This document shows, piece after piece, positions 12,341-23,829 of a stretch of 64,000 nucleotides of DNA. Source of the DNA: Siphonodentalium dalli (lineage: Eukaryota > Mollusca > Scaphopoda > Gadilida > Siphonodentaliidae); assembly GCA_032622095.1 (NCBI GenBank), contig CP136064.1, forward strand, positions 143,051,954 to 143,115,953, given 5' to 3'. A model generated the notes under the pieces. The model ran no database searches and was not told the DNA's origin. It saw nothing but the letters and a program-made list of their open reading frames with translations. Both the position numbers and the translations under genes were made by a program. Positions within the stretch are counted from its first letter, which is position 1; each line of letters opens with the position of its first letter.

Positions 12341-12984
12341 CATCAATTCTGACAACCCATCTAAAATGGAATTCCGAAGTCAGTTGTTGAAACGGACCAT
12401 AATATTGACGGATTATGACCCAAACCCGTGAATGGTTATGAGTTCATCACTTAGAGATTATTTAACGGATACCTATGATCACCAATGCAGGTGAACACAG
12501 ATCACCCACTAGCGATAAAATAGCAGTAAACTGTCTACGTCAAATGTTTTCCTGTATTTCATTGGTCAAGTATTAAAGTTATATGGGGCAAAACTAACAT
12601 GTTCTTGCTCATCATCTGAACACGCCATTAATATAATTAATACAGAATCAAAGAAATAATATGTATCTCCGAATAAGTATCTTGGACTCTGAACTATTGG
12701 TTATACTTGAAGCATGTTGTAGAAGAGTTTAAGAACAAATCTGGTTGCGATTTCTTTGCTAAACCTGTTACATATTCATTGGTAATGAAATGGTATGAAA
12801 TACCTACAGTACATTTTTACGCACTTGTCAAAGTAGCTATCGACAGCCATTTCTATAAAATTCAGAGTCAAGGTGAGTTAACCCTCTTCTTCTTCCTCTT
12901 TTGTCTTTGATGTGTTTGACAAAGTGAGTGGGCTGTTGGTTGCGTGGGGTGGGGGATGTTGGTTCCAACTGGTAGGGCCCCATG

Positions 12985-13075
12985 AGTTCAGTGTCCAAGA
13001 TACTTATTAGGAGATACATATTTTGTTAAGAAAATATAATATAAAGATATCTTGGACACTGAAATATTGGTTATA
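12985..13075. repeat. Putative internal complementary region of second DIRS element
   Basis: The tip of the terminal repeat occurs here inverted (12990-13020, ending GGAGATACAT) and then direct (13049-13075, ATCTTGGACACTGAAATATT). Head-to-head outer-end sequences next to the 3' terminal repeat match the role of the ICR in priming or closing circular DIRS cDNA. The identification is inference from layout. Confidence 0.5.
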
Positions 13076-13089
13076 TTAGAATTCTTGAA

Positions 13090-13760
13090 TTGGAGGAGGC
13101 CATGAGGCATATAATCAGAATAGGCCTGTGAAACCACCTGTTGAGGGTGGCTGAGAGGGGGCAGATAGGGAACGGTAACCCCAACAGCAAATTCTTTGAT
13201 GGGAGAGGAGGACGAGAAGATCCAGATTGGAGTCAGCATGTAGAGCTTTGCTCAGTGAAGCAGCCCTCGTTATGGAGAGATAGTCCACAGTAGGCCCAGG
13301 GTGTTATCGACGCTGGGACTGATTCAAGGTGACAGAGTGAACTCTGATGTCACGAGCCTCAGCAATCTTGTTGCTGAATAAAGATGTTCCACCCATTGGT
13401 TGACCCATGAGTAATTCTGATGGTGAGGGCCCATGGATGGACATTACTGGAGGGAGGCCAGACTAAAGAGTAGATTGAAATTGGCTGAGACAGTTGTAAT
13501 GGTGGACATAGCATGTCCCAAGCTTTAAGAAAAGATTTTTTGTCAAATCCAACACATCAGTGGAACTTGATGTAAAGAGCAGAGGTTGTTAGATCCGCAA
13601 AGGAGAGGACCTTCATAGCACGGCGTTGCAGCTTCTAAATTAGAGCAATAGGATCCTGAAAGTCTTGGCCCAGAGGCCCTGATCTTGACAACCCATCGAA
13701 ACTGACCCCACATTGGAGGCACTCTCAGATGGGGAGGACGAATTCGGACCAGCTAAACTT
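13090..13760 (-). pseudogene. Gag-like remnant of second DIRS element
   Basis: On the minus strand a broken frame can be followed: SSSPSESASNVGSVSMG near 13740-13690, then a Ser/Thr-rich stretch, then LFSNKIAEARDIRVHSVTL near 13350. The last part parallels DKLFGNNVSETIRDIG in the gag-like gene of the first DIRS element. Several stops interrupt it. The call depends on that similarity and on strand and position within the ITR pair. Confidence 0.4.
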
Positions 13761-13863
13761 TTGCCCAATGAATTTTTTTTTGCCAAATTAAACAAATATT
13801 TGCCAAATTTAATTGAGGATATAATTGGGGAATTTTTTTTTTTTTCAGTACTATATATATAGA

Positions 13864-14188
13864 ATATACGCATAGTGTTTCTGAATAACAAATTTAATCC
13901 ACGAGTGGGAGTGGCGATTTACACCACGAGCTTCAGTGGATTAAATTTGTTATTCAGAAACACTATGCGTATATTTTGTTTATGCCACGATCTTTACAAA
14001 GCGATGGATAAACACTTTTCCATTCAAATTGTATGGATAAAGTTTAATCCACTCTGTGAAGTTTATGCCACGATCTTTACAATGCGATGGATAAACACTT
14101 TTCCGTTCAAATTGTATGGAGAAAGTTTAATCCACTCTGCGAAGTTTAATCAACAGTAGGCACATTTAATCAACAGGTGTTGATTAAA
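13864..14188. repeat. Foldback repeat with tandem units
   Basis: A perfect or near-perfect 41-bp inverted repeat (13867-13907 and 13934-13974; ATACGCATAGTGTTTCTGAA) is followed by two tandem copies of an 80-bp unit (TTTATGCCACGATCTTTACA ... TTTAATCCACTCTG) and a short palindrome at 14161-14188 (CATTTAATCAAC...GTTGATTAAATG). It resembles a small foldback or rolling-circle-type insertion within the second DIRS element. The family is unknown. Confidence 0.6.
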
Positions 14189-15033
14189 TGTAAAATTTAA
14201 ACAGATGGCTTTATTTATATAAGATAGGCGATCGTGGTATAAACTGAAACTTACCACTGCCAGGGTAACATGAACTAGTAAACCAAGTATTATTAATAAA
14301 TATGAAAGTAGCAATAAATATCTAAGAAACACCAGAAGTTACATTTAATATTGTTATACAATCATCAAACTGCAAGTATCTGTCATCGAAGCATACATAA
14401 AATTTCACCCAGTATGTTTGCTACAACAATGAGTCACAAATTAATCCCTCGCCATTCACATTCGGCTGATTAACCTGTTGTCTTACTCACTGGACATAAA
14501 ACACTGACATCATAAATATGATATACAATGTCGCCATAAATATGCATTACTACAATGACTGCATGCATCCATTATCCAAACAAAGGGGGATGGATTAACT
14601 GTAAAAAAACAATTTAAGAATTAGCTTTTGCTGTTTCGTGCAAAGTCACAGAATCAACATTGAGATTATGTTACAAATTACTTATACCAGCCTCAATGAA
14701 AAATTTACAGAAAATATCTTTTTTCTGACTGTCATATTTTAACCACGGTCGATTATTAAACTGTTTGATGAAAGTTTGATTATGACAAAAAGAAGGTATT
14801 ACTGTTTTGTGAAAACTAAACATATAACTTTCGACATATCACTGCTGACCACTTTGTTGATAGATTTGTTGATTGTTCACATCCCATAAATTTTTTTGCC
14901 ATTTGGCAAATTTGGCAAGCAGCAGCGAGAAGACTGGCGTTAAGACTCCCCTGGAAAGGAGGCAGTGGCAGGTGAAACATGGAACTGAAATAGCAGACAA
15001 TGTGTCGAGAGTACTGGGGCTTGCTAGCCAATA

Positions 15034-15190
15034 GGATAGGATAGGATAATTTTATTTACAATATACACACATGGAAAGTACAATTACAAATAAATATAAT
15101 ATTAATAGACTATACATGTATATTGTTAGGGGTGATATAGTCATGACTGACTGTCTTCCTATCACCCCCTAGCCAAAGCCAAAGGTAACA
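15034..15190 (-). mobile_element. LINE 3' tail, minus strand
   Basis: Read on the minus strand the segment ends in TATTGTAAATAAAATTATCC followed by a TATCC tandem tail (AGGATAGGATAGGATA on plus, 15035-15050). AATAAA-like sequence followed by a short tandem repeat is a common 3' end for CR1-group LINEs. No confident ORF is attached; open sequence at 15191-15440 on either strand is not recognised. Confidence 0.45.
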
Positions 15191-15644
15191 ATGGGGTAGG
15201 CAATAGATGGTTGTGTGCAGCAACGGAATGGACCGGGACACCCCAGAGGCAGTTCTCAAATGGGAGAAAGGCCACAGACCTTCCACCAATGCCCTTCTCT
15301 GCGAAGGATGTGGCGGCCACAACTATAATAGAGGAGGTATGCCCACTCCCCAGCTCCAAGCCATCTGACCGTACAGAGGTGGCAGAAGGTGCCATATCAG
15401 AGGAAAAATCAGAGGCCAAAAGGAAACAGCTTGGGCTGTAATAATGAATTCAATGTATCCCGACATGCTCTCAAATGACAGGCATATCGTGTCATGTGCA
15501 CCATGACACTGGAAATCATGTAATCCCTGAAGATGGGGGATGTGTAAAACAGCAAAAGCCGCAATGTTCTCACAAGTTTGTTTATCCGACTCATATATCC
15601 AACTATTAAACTGCATTTTAGCTAAATATGAACTTGATCTCCAG

Positions 15645-15884
15645 TTATAAATATGTTGATTCCAACATTTCAGAAAGCAAATCATTTGAGAACACTAATT
15701 TAGCATCATGTGATACGTAACGTATCATTGACCATACATCGTGATTCGAATCCGAATTGCACCCAGTGCAAACCACACACAGTGTGTGTTCATCAAAGCT
15801 AGGTTTCTCAAAACCACAGAGCAAACAATGGCTAGAAATTATGGTTGATAAAAATTTGAATGAAAATGTAATAATATAAAACAA
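15645..15884 (-). pseudogene. DIRS ORF1 zinc-finger-like fragment
   Basis: An 80-residue minus-strand frame contains C-x2-C-x7-D-x-H-x2-C-x2-C (from HCLLCGFEKPSF to HTLCVVC), a motif I know from N-terminal parts of vertebrate and invertebrate DIRS ORF1/gag proteins. It lies at the 5' side of the second DIRS element, upstream of the gag-like remnant, as expected. Flanking sequence has lost its frame. The match is to a motif from memory, not to an alignment. Confidence 0.5.
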
Positions 15885-16182
15885 TGTATCTTTGCATAAA
15901 CGTAGAAGAAAAAGAGAGTGAACTCACCTTACCTCGGGATTTTATAGAAATGACTGTCACGTGGTCCTCGATAGCCACTTCTGCTTGACAAGTGCGCAAA
16001 AACGTACCACAGGTATTTCGTACCATATCATTACCTACGAATATGTAACAGGTTTAGCAAAGAAATCGCAACCCAATGTTTTCTTAAACTCTTCTACGAC
16101 GTGCAAAACATGAAGTATAACCTGCAACAGTGTACAAAATATCTTTGATGGAGATATCACATTCATAGAATCTGATACTAAC

Positions 16183-16306
16183 AAACTTCTTTGGTGGTCA
16201 TATTTGGTCTGACTGGAAGGGTCTTCCAAAGAATACTGTCTCTCAGCTCATCTGGAATGGCGATCTTTAGGAAACCCTGATGATCCGAAATACTTGGAAG
16301 GTGACC
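16183..16306 (-). CDS. RIN: RIN family exon: start of Ras-association domain
   Basis: This is the most 3' RIN exon visible. It follows an acceptor (TTTTACAG) and ends at a GTTAGT donor with one base of a split Cys codon. The frame reads GHLPSISDHQ, then FLKIAIPDELRDSILWKTLP and VRPNMTTKEV, which resembles the first half of the RIN Ras-association domain, the module that binds active Ras. It joins in phase 0 to the VPS9 exon at 23633. The next coding exon should begin with two bases completing Cys (TGY); I found none to the left, so the remaining RA domain and 3' UTR are probably outside the window. The donor is about 17 bp from the end of the second DIRS element, and the acceptor is only about 70 bp from a piggyBac-like insertion. 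Confidence 0.88.
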
Positions 16307-16637
16307 CTGTAAAATAAGAAAATTTGCCATATCAGTAACTGAGATCTTTGCAAATCATTCTTATTTTTAAGTCTATTAACTCTTTTGATGCCAAATGCGC
16401 ATTTATGCAAATTATCTGGCGGTGGATGCCAAATGCGCATTATTGAGAAAACGGGGCCCTGGTCTAAGGTATGCAACTCTATATTTTCTGGGCTTTTTTA
16501 TCACAGTTCCATTATGTAGGTGACGTATCCCAACAATCTGAGTTAATGTCAAGCTGTATTATATTGCGTTACACTAATACTGTCACGATCAAAATATTTG
16601 TGTCTTAGAATTCAGTATTGGTAGCATGTGGGTGATG

Positions 16638-16854
16638 ACTAAGCAACAGCTGCCCGCAAACGACTGAGCACAGAAGAGGTTCTAGAGTGTTTATTTCATG
16701 ATTCGGACAGTGAGGATAATATCAGTGATGCGTGGAATAATGATAATTCAGATAAAGCCCCATCTTCAGCGGAATTTCAGGAGACACAGAATGATAGCGA
16801 AAGTGATTTGAGTAATATTGCGTGCGAACACGATCCACTCACAACTTGAGTTGA
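16638..16854 (+). pseudogene. piggyBac transposase N-terminal remnant
   Basis: The sequence reads (with the first few residues in a shifted frame) LSTEEVLECLFHDSDSEDNI followed by further Asp/Ser/Glu-rich sequence to a TGA near 16848. A short basic start followed by a Leu-rich helix and an acidic Ser-Asp stretch is the usual N-terminus of piggyBac transposases. The DDD catalytic core is absent. Confidence 0.55.
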
Positions 16855-16924
16855 CACAACTGACTTTTGTCCAGTGACTAATTTTTTCTCCCATAAAAAG
16901 CGTTTACCCCAGTTGGGATTGTTT

Positions 16925-17101
16925 CTGTTTGAAGATGGACCATGTAGACTGTCCTATATAACTACATGATCAATAAATTTGAATGTTGGATTACTGAAAT
17001 CTTATAATGATGTCCCAATTTATTGTAAACAATGTACATATTGTAAATTATTTTCTCCATACATGTATAAGGTGATGAGAATAAAGAATTGAATTGAATA
17101 A
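16925..17101 (+). mobile_element. LINE-like 3' tail
   Basis: The segment ends with GAATAAAGAATTGAATTGAA, an AATAAA-type signal running into a TTGAA tandem tail, like CR1/jockey-group LINE 3' ends. It lies inside the piggyBac-like element. No ORF is attached. Confidence 0.4.
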
Positions 17102-17283
17102 ATGCAGCTGCAGTCCATTTTTGGGTTGGTATATTCCTTGAATACAAATTGCCGATGCAATACATTTTGCATAGCATATCAAGTTACATTGCATGACCTC
17201 ACATGCTATCTGCGCATAAGAGATTGCACTAGCACAGGATCTTTAATGCTGCACCAGCGCAGCTCAAGTCATGAAAGGGTTAA

Positions 17284-18315
17284 CAGAGTGAACATGATAA
17301 CAAAATCTTGATCGGTTTTTCTTTTATTTAATTTAATTATCTACATCACCCTAATTCCAGACATTCTGGTGATGGTAGAATCACTGTTGGTATAATTTTG
17401 TCTGTCTGTGGGTGCCTGTAATACTTTCAACATCCAAACCTATTTTGAATGACTTACAACATTTTTTTTTTAAACATGGTTCAGTCTATAGGTATTTATC
17501 ATAGTCTTACATCTGGCTGTCAGAGGCTTGTCTACTGCTCTTATCCCTCATTCCAATTTATATGGACTTTAGTCTGAAGGTTCAAATGAGCCATTTCCGT
17601 TTAACAGTAAAATTTCATGTTATAATTTCTTCCATTGTGCTGAAGAAGTACTCAAGGACAAAACTTTCAGAAGGGAACTTCTTATACATGCATTTGAACA
17701 GCCCCATTACTGTTCCACCATCTCATTTCGTGAAATGATAATTTCATATTAACCCTTTACACATCACGTCGGCATTTGTCGGCGTCCAGGTCTGCTATCA
17801 GAACGGCATTTGTCGGCATCCAGGTTTGCCATCAGAACGGCATTCCTCGGCATTAAAAAACGTATATTGCTCCTCTCTGTTGGGCTCCATATTTCAGCAT
17901 TTTTAATAAATCAAATACCAACATTATTAGTATCTATGGAAAGCTGAGATCATAATATAGCTAACTTTCAAATTATTTGGTATATTTTATTGATATTATG
18001 AAGATTTTCACCATGTAAACCTTTTCAAGATAGCTTGTATTTCCAACAACAAAATCTTCGCGTTTTCGGCTGTTGTCATAGACGCTTCACATTGTTGGTT
18101 GTGTTCTGCAAGTTCACGAGGGCAAACCACGTGGAGTCCGACAACTTGAAATTGATATTTATATTGGATTATGTATTATTTCTTAGATAGTAATTTTTTA
18201 TTTCCAATTAGTGCAATATAAATATATTTTCCCCAGCCCTAAATAAGTCACAGTTAAGCGAAATCTCAGCGTAACGTTGTGTAACTGGGATATTTTGTAT
18301 CAACCCTTATATTTT
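17284..18315. other. Non-coding; 34-bp tandem repeat
   Basis: No gene is seen. A 34-bp unit containing GGCATTTGTCGGCATCCAGG repeats about three times at 17771-17850, just after TTAACCCTTTAC at 17749, which is a possible left end of another piggyBac-like element whose right end I could not place. Confidence 0.5.
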
Positions 18316-18700
18316 CTAAGTGTACACTTTCATTGTAAGTGTAGTTCAGGTATACACTTATAGTACACTTGTAGCTTTTGTTTTTTTAATTCAGTACACT
18401 TGTACCACACTCACTTTTTTTCGAAATGTACACTTATTTCGTAAGTGTAGTGTAAGTGTTGTAATAAGTGTACACTTGCTCTACACTTTTGAGACTTTGA
18501 AAATCTTTGGGCATGCTGCCCACACTTACAGCTACACTTATGGTACTTTGAAAAGTTCTCTCTACACTTATGACACACTGATGATACTTATACTTTCTAA
18601 ATGTTTTGGGAACACTGCCCCACACTTAAAGGTACACTTATGGAACTTTGGAAAAATTTATCAACACTTATACCACACTAAGTCTTATCAAACTTTGATA
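18316..18700. repeat. TACACTTA-rich degenerate array, copy 1
   Basis: The octamer TACACTTA and close variants recur every 12-35 bases, mostly in the plus orientation with several inverted TAAGTGTA. Spacing is irregular, so this is a degenerate interspersed-motif array rather than a clean satellite. A related array lies at 20620-20985. Confidence 0.7.
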
Positions 18701-19551
18701 TGGATATGTTCAGGAATACTGCTCAGAGCCTCGCACATTTGTACTATATAATTGCCGTCTTATATTAAATATGAACTTTTTCAATTTTGAAATTACGGTA
18801 TTTCGTTTTTCTGTTATTTATATTCCGATAGTAATAAATTTTATGAATCTTTTGTGCTAAAATAAAGATATATGAGTATGTATATCTACAATTTATTAAC
18901 TGCAAAATGTTTGTCATAGAAACAATGAAAATTGGTCGCTATCACGTATATTGAAATTTGCGTATTACTATATGAAAGCTTCAATGATTGTGTTTCCAAA
19001 CACACCTGCATTCAAAAAACAACAACAAAAATGTCCATTACGAATATAGAAATGTTGTATGATAGTAGTTTGACGACGCAGATCAGAATTAAGTATAATA
19101 AAAATCGTTTCTAAACCCGTAATTTTGACGTGCAATACTCCCAAATATAATTATTTTTATCGGGGTTTTTTATGGCAAAACTTCGATAGTTAGCGTAATT
19201 TCGTGACAATAAAATAATGATGAACAGATAAAAATTGTTTTTAACATTCTCGGAGAAGTACAAATATGTACCTGCTATCTGTTTTTAATTTAACTTAAAA
19301 TGTATCAAAAATAACAAAGTTTAACTGTATATACGTGTGATTATCGACACACTGTAAATCTCCCAAAGGAAATGGTTGCGGCTTTCTGCCCACGTGTTCG
19401 TGTATGGGGAATTAAATCCCATCTCGCTGTGTGTAAACATTGTCCTCTGATGTCATCATTTTATTGGGGAAACCCATCTAAATCAAGTGATATCCTAGAA
19501 CTGAGCATACGATTGGCTAAAAGCTAACACGTGACTGTGACCGTGACTACA

Positions 19552-19563
19552 TGCGCATGCGCA
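19552..19563. promoter_or_regulatory. NRF1-like palindrome
   Basis: TGCGCATGCGCA is a perfect 12-bp palindrome that matches the NRF1 consensus of animal promoters. It sits about 86 bp upstream of the ATG at 19649, in a locally CpG-containing segment that also has CACGTG at about 19389 and ACACGTGAC at 19527. It may be the core of a small or former promoter; the function is inferred from the motif only. Confidence 0.4.
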
Positions 19564-19648
19564 GACCACATTCCGGTAATTCGGCGGTCAAGAAATCAAA
19601 TTTAAATTTCATCTGCATTTTATTTGACAACAGCTTTCATTTACGAAA

Positions 19649-19807
19649 ATGACGGCGAGAAAAGCCAAAACAATTCAACAATTTGGCAAAAAGAAGAAAG
19701 GAACCAAACACACTAGAGATAGAACAGGTGGTAGGAGGCTGAATTCGGCAAATAATTACGCAAATAGGCGAAGTTTGTTCCCAATTCGACCGGTGATCCT
19801 ACAATGA
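19649..19807 (+). CDS. Unrecognised small basic ORF
   Basis: A 52-codon frame starts MTARKAKTIQQFGKKKKGTK and is strongly basic (Lys/Arg-rich), ending in TGA at 19805-19807. The ATG follows an NRF1-like promoter motif and lies between two TACACTTA arrays. Downstream, broken frames (to about 20280, e.g. NFGGGVDWAHRAHWNLDHLR) look like more of a once longer protein. I do not recognise the family. It could be the N-terminus of a decayed transposon protein or a gene remnant; coding status is uncertain. Confidence 0.3.
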   Translation: MTARKAKTIQQFGKKKKGTKHTRDRTGGRRLNSANNYANRRSLFPIRPVILQ

Positions 19808-20619
19808 CACGATGACATTGAGAAATTAAATCATGTCAACAGTAAAGTCACACTGGATGCATACAGATTATAACCGATGGAAACGTGCGCTAAATTCAGA
19901 TATACAACATACATTTATTTACAAGTGATAATTCTCAATCGGAGAGTGATGGCTGTCGTCCAGCTGATTCAGTGATTGATCTCTCGCATGTTTCATTGTT
20001 GCCCAATGACAACGTTGGCAAGACTCGCCAGGAGGACTGATCACGGATTCAATTTCAATCATCTTGACGTCTTGTCCAAATGCTTGTGATACCGGACAAA
20101 ACTAATTTTGGCGGAGGGGTAGACTGGGCACACAGAGCACATTGGAATTTGGATCATCTCAGAGACAATGTGACATCAGAAGAAGAAAAAAATGACTCAC
20201 TTACAGCTTTTTTGGCCAAAAAAAAACTGGAATCGGTCATGCCAACATTTGCAAATTTCTCTCACTCACCGTGCTAAACTAAACATCCCACAGCAGGCAC
20301 TGCATGCTTTAAATGGGACATGGTACTGAATATGACATGGACATCATGACAAAAGTGGAGTAAAGACAAACGGGAAGAGACAAGCTTGAAGATACTTCAG
20401 CTCATTCAAACTTCGCATATCAGCACCAGATTTATGAAATATATTTATTGAGCCAAGGAACCTAATCGATAGATGATTTATATATTAAAACATTATTAAT
20501 ATAATATAATAAAGTATTTTATCAGTCTAAATCATTGTGAATGTGATTCCCTTGATTAATGCATCAATTGCCATCTTTGATAGTGAAATTTAATATGTGC
20601 ATGCCCATTTATGATATAC

Positions 20620-20985
20620 ACTTATTTTACTAATACATGTACTATACACTTATATAATACACTTGCATCACAATCACCATTGTACACTTACAATACACTT
20701 ACAACCCCATTCAGAACTTACACTTATAAAACACTTGCAATTATTATACAGTTCTATTACACTTGCCAACATACACTTATACCACACTTTAGAATCATAC
20801 ACTTATATGACACTCACCTCATTTACATAGTTGGAACGTACACTTACTGTACACTTATGGTACACTTGCACTACACTTACTGCCACTGTTGGACTTGTAC
20901 ACTTGGTTGTAAGTGCACACTTAGAGGAAAAAATTTCCTACACTTATGCAACACTTATTTGACACTTATAACACACTTGGGAAAT
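20620..20985. repeat. TACACTTA-rich degenerate array, copy 2
   Basis: TACACTTA, TACACTTG and similar motifs recur about twenty times, in the same orientation as the array at 18316-18700. The two arrays bracket about 1.9 kb with the small basic ORF, which could be the subterminal repeats of one mobile element, although no matching inverted ends were found. Confidence 0.7.
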
Positions 20986-23632
20986 GTAAGGGAAGTCACA
21001 TGACGATAAAAAATATTAATAATTTAATTAGTTTATATTAACTAAAAATATAAGTAAGTTCAATCATTTAATATGTCGAATATTTATTATATATTATTTT
21101 TAAAATGTATTGAATAGCAAAATGCGAGGACCTAATTAGAAGTTTCCGAGGAAACAGCGGGTTTACCAATTTCCGAACACGTGTTTCCATTCAAGCTGGG
21201 CGTGAATTTCAATCTTATAATTATCAAAAAAAATTCAAGAGATATTTATCATTTTAATCCAACAAAATTGCACTATTTAATAGTATGTCCTTTGTTACAA
21301 GTTGAACATATGCCAAACACTATTTCGATTACCGGTTATTTATCTGTGTATACACATTGTGTTATGGCACCAACTGTGATCGATATTGCATCATCATTAC
21401 ATCAAGGTCAAGGTAATGCATGTGTCTCTGTGTGATTTATTTTTAGGATATTTCGTCATCCTTATTCAACAAGATGTCTTGCTAACTATTATTTAGTTTG
21501 GCATCTCATATATTCACGAAGAGAAAGCACTATTATCGACCTTAATGGCCATTCCATCTTTTTCAAATGACAATATGTGATGGACATGATCTACGCATGT
21601 AAAATATGCCAAGATATATCGTAATTAACTGGGTCAAGTTCGAAGTACGTACACATTATGTTCGTGAGGTACACAGAAGGAGTTGCTGTCAGCGCTGAAT
21701 ATATAGTTCTTGAGATATTACTAAAGTTCATTTTCACTGCGTGTTAGCTCAGGAGTATCCACTGGTAAATTCGCCAAATTGTGATGTAAAAAATCACAGA
21801 AATAACTACGTAAAACTTGGTTATGTTTTATTTGAAATGCTTCTGTCAATGCGTGGTGCGGTAAAAACGCACACAACGTGACGCGCCATTTTCAAAAATA
21901 ATAGTTGAACGCATTTCGTTATCTTCATTTTAAAAACTATCTCAGCCTATCATGCCAATTTTATATTGAGTATTGATAATAATGTTTGGAAATTTGATCC
22001 CCCCCTCATTCATCACAAGACCATATGAAAAATATTTTATTTTAATACATTGAGTGATAAATCTTGACAATTCAATAAAGTTTTGATCGGAAAGTTCGAC
22101 AAAGATTTTAGATTTTCTCTTCACGCATTGTAGAAGAATGAGTTACACGTCCCAACGTCACGCCAATTCAGTCCAATGTTGTGGGCACGGGGATTGCCTA
22201 GATTAATACCCAAATAAATTATGTTGTTAAAGCGCATTGACAAATACATAATCTTGAGTATATTCTCCACAATATAATATAAAAATACAAAGGAATTGAC
22301 ACATGATTCAATCCAAATATTTTATTTAAAAATCACTCCCGCCAAGAAACACCCACTTATAACGTGCGAACAAAATATGTACCTGTAAACACGTGTTTTT
22401 GTCATATGGGGAGCACAATGGGGACTGTCATTTATCGTAGTTATAACTATTACCCATTCGGTAATAAATAAATGACATTCATTGCAAATTCAAACAGAAT
22501 GTATCTTAGATTTAGTGTTAGTATGAATTGATTATTTCTGGAGTGTTGCCATTGAACTTATTGATCAGCTGATGACGATGAAAAAATATGGGAACCTTGC
22601 GACGTCAGAGCAGCAATGATAAAATACATAGCAAAATGTGCATCGGCTGTTTTGTTCTCTCGTTCGATTAATAACATTATTATTCTCGGCACTTTAACAT
22701 TGTGAAATAATACTCCAGTAAATTGGCCATATCATGATGTGAAAAATCAAAGAAATGACATTGTATTAGATTAGTTACATTTATTTGAACACAGAGTTCA
22801 CGAGACTTACGCGGCTATTTTTAAATTGAAAGTGCACGAATGAATTCGGAATAGTGAACGAGGCTGTGATTATCGGCATTGTCTTGTCATTTAATATTGA
22901 ATATGATTGCTTAAAATTTCACTAAGAGAAAGTACTTTTGTCGATCGTAATATACAATGTAGGTACGAATGAATTGTTTAATTTATTAATTGCACAAGAT
23001 CTGTGCATTGCGAATATATTGACTGCAATGTCAAGGTTAAAAACCGGTGACGTGACAAACTGAAGTAAACAAAAACATGTGCGATGTAATCGATGGCACA
23101 ATTAGGACTAGTTTTGACTAATAATGCAGACAATTGTAACTGAATCTGCACGTAGCTATCCAAGAATTAATATGCCACTTGATGATTTATTTTATGTTCC
23201 ATTTCACCACTTAGCCATTTCTTAAAACATTAATAAATCACCCAATTTCGTGATGTGGTTTGCCGACAGAAATTGAAACTGAAAGTGAAAGTCACATTGA
23301 TCTGTTGATAAAACAAAACTTACCTTTTGTTTGTATTTTACAATTGTTATAAAATATAAAAACTAATAAATATTCACCATACTATCATGCTACGGGGAGG
23401 GGGATTCACAACTCTGAAAAAAAAAATTACTCCCATTCAATTCATGCAGATGAACATAATTTCATAAAACAAGAGCCACCATAAAATTAGTAATAATACA
23501 TTTTTTCCCAATAACGTCACCAGAAAGTTCTATTGGCTGGGATGGTGACGTTCTCTCCTGTCAGCATTGGCTGGAGGTAATGATGTTGGTCATATCACTG
23601 TTGGGTAAAGGGTTAAAGTAAGCTATAATTAC
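20986..23632. other. Intronic AT-rich DNA with diverged direct repeats
   Basis: No gene is seen. Bases 21740-21850 and 22705-22810 are diverged direct copies (both with GTAAATT.GCCA..T.TGATGT and AAAAATCA.AGAAAT..), and their surroundings also look related, which suggests an old duplicated repeat of roughly 1 kb. Confidence 0.45.
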
Positions 23633-23829
23633 CTGTGATTTACTGGTCACCAATTGCACTTCTCCCATCTTTTTGAGCACCAATACTGCACTACTGAGCG
23701 TCGTCAAATAGTATCCTCCCTCTCCCGTCAGCAGAGCAGGATGAAGTAGCCCCCAGATATAGTCAGCCTCTACTTCAGCTGCGATCAGTCCAGATTGAAC
23801 AATTACATAGATGAGCATTGGCAAGAAAT
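23633..23829 (-). CDS. RIN: RIN family exon: VPS9 domain core
   Basis: The exon lies between a TTTCAG acceptor and a GTAATT donor. With two bases completing the split Asp codon it reads (D)FLPMLIYVIVQSGLIAAEV, then a middle with HPALLTGEGGYYLTTLSSAV and a Lys-rich helix ending LVTSKSQ. This matches the VPS9 domain of RIN proteins, a guanine nucleotide exchange factor for Rab5-type GTPases on early endosomes. The Asp and Pro of DDFLP and the Tyr and Thr of GGYYLT correspond to conserved catalytic-surface residues of VPS9 proteins such as Rabex-5. It is 197 bp with no stops, entering in phase 1 and leaving in phase 0. Confidence 0.93.

Larger units (their letters stand above)
12661..16160 (-). 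mobile_element. Second DIRS-like element, internally deleted, with ITRs
   Basis: Left end 12661-12895 and right end about 15915-16160 are inverted copies of one another over more than 200 bp (both contain GGTTATACTT, GTAGAAGAGTTTAAGAA, TTGCGATTTCTTTGCTAAAC and a CACTTGTCAA block). Just inside the left end, 12985-13075 repeats the outer tip of the terminal repeat in both orientations (AGTGTCCAAGATACTTATTA then ATCTTGGACACTGAA), which fits an internal complementary region beside the 3' end. Gag-like remnants are on the minus strand, so the left end is 3', as in DIRS. No RT or recombinase remains. A LINE tail and a foldback repeat lie inside. Confidence 0.6.
16380..17279 (+). mobile_element. piggyBac-like element, internally deleted, TTAA target
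   Basis: TTAA flanks both ends (16376-16379 and 17280-17283), as piggyBac requires. The inner ends read CTCTTTTGATGCC on the left and, inverted, CCCTTTCATGACT on the right, the CCCTTT type seen in this family. Repeated GATGCCAAATGCGCAT sequence lies just inside the left end. The interior holds a short transposase N-terminus and a LINE-like tail, so only about 0.9 kb remains. Confidence 0.72.

Noticed and set aside
12707-12910. Open frame with HVVEEFKNKSGCDFFAKPVTYS followed by GTGAGT, repeated inverted at 16035-16130; considered as a duplicated host exon.
   Set aside because: Both copies are the paired inverted ends of the second DIRS-like element, the second copy has a stop, and neither joins in phase to the RIN exons.
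17749-23616. TTAACCCTTTAC at 17749 and its inverse at 23605-23616 considered as ends of a 5.9-kb piggyBac element.
   Set aside because: Only about eight bases beyond TTAA match, and no transposase lies between; chance pairing is likely.
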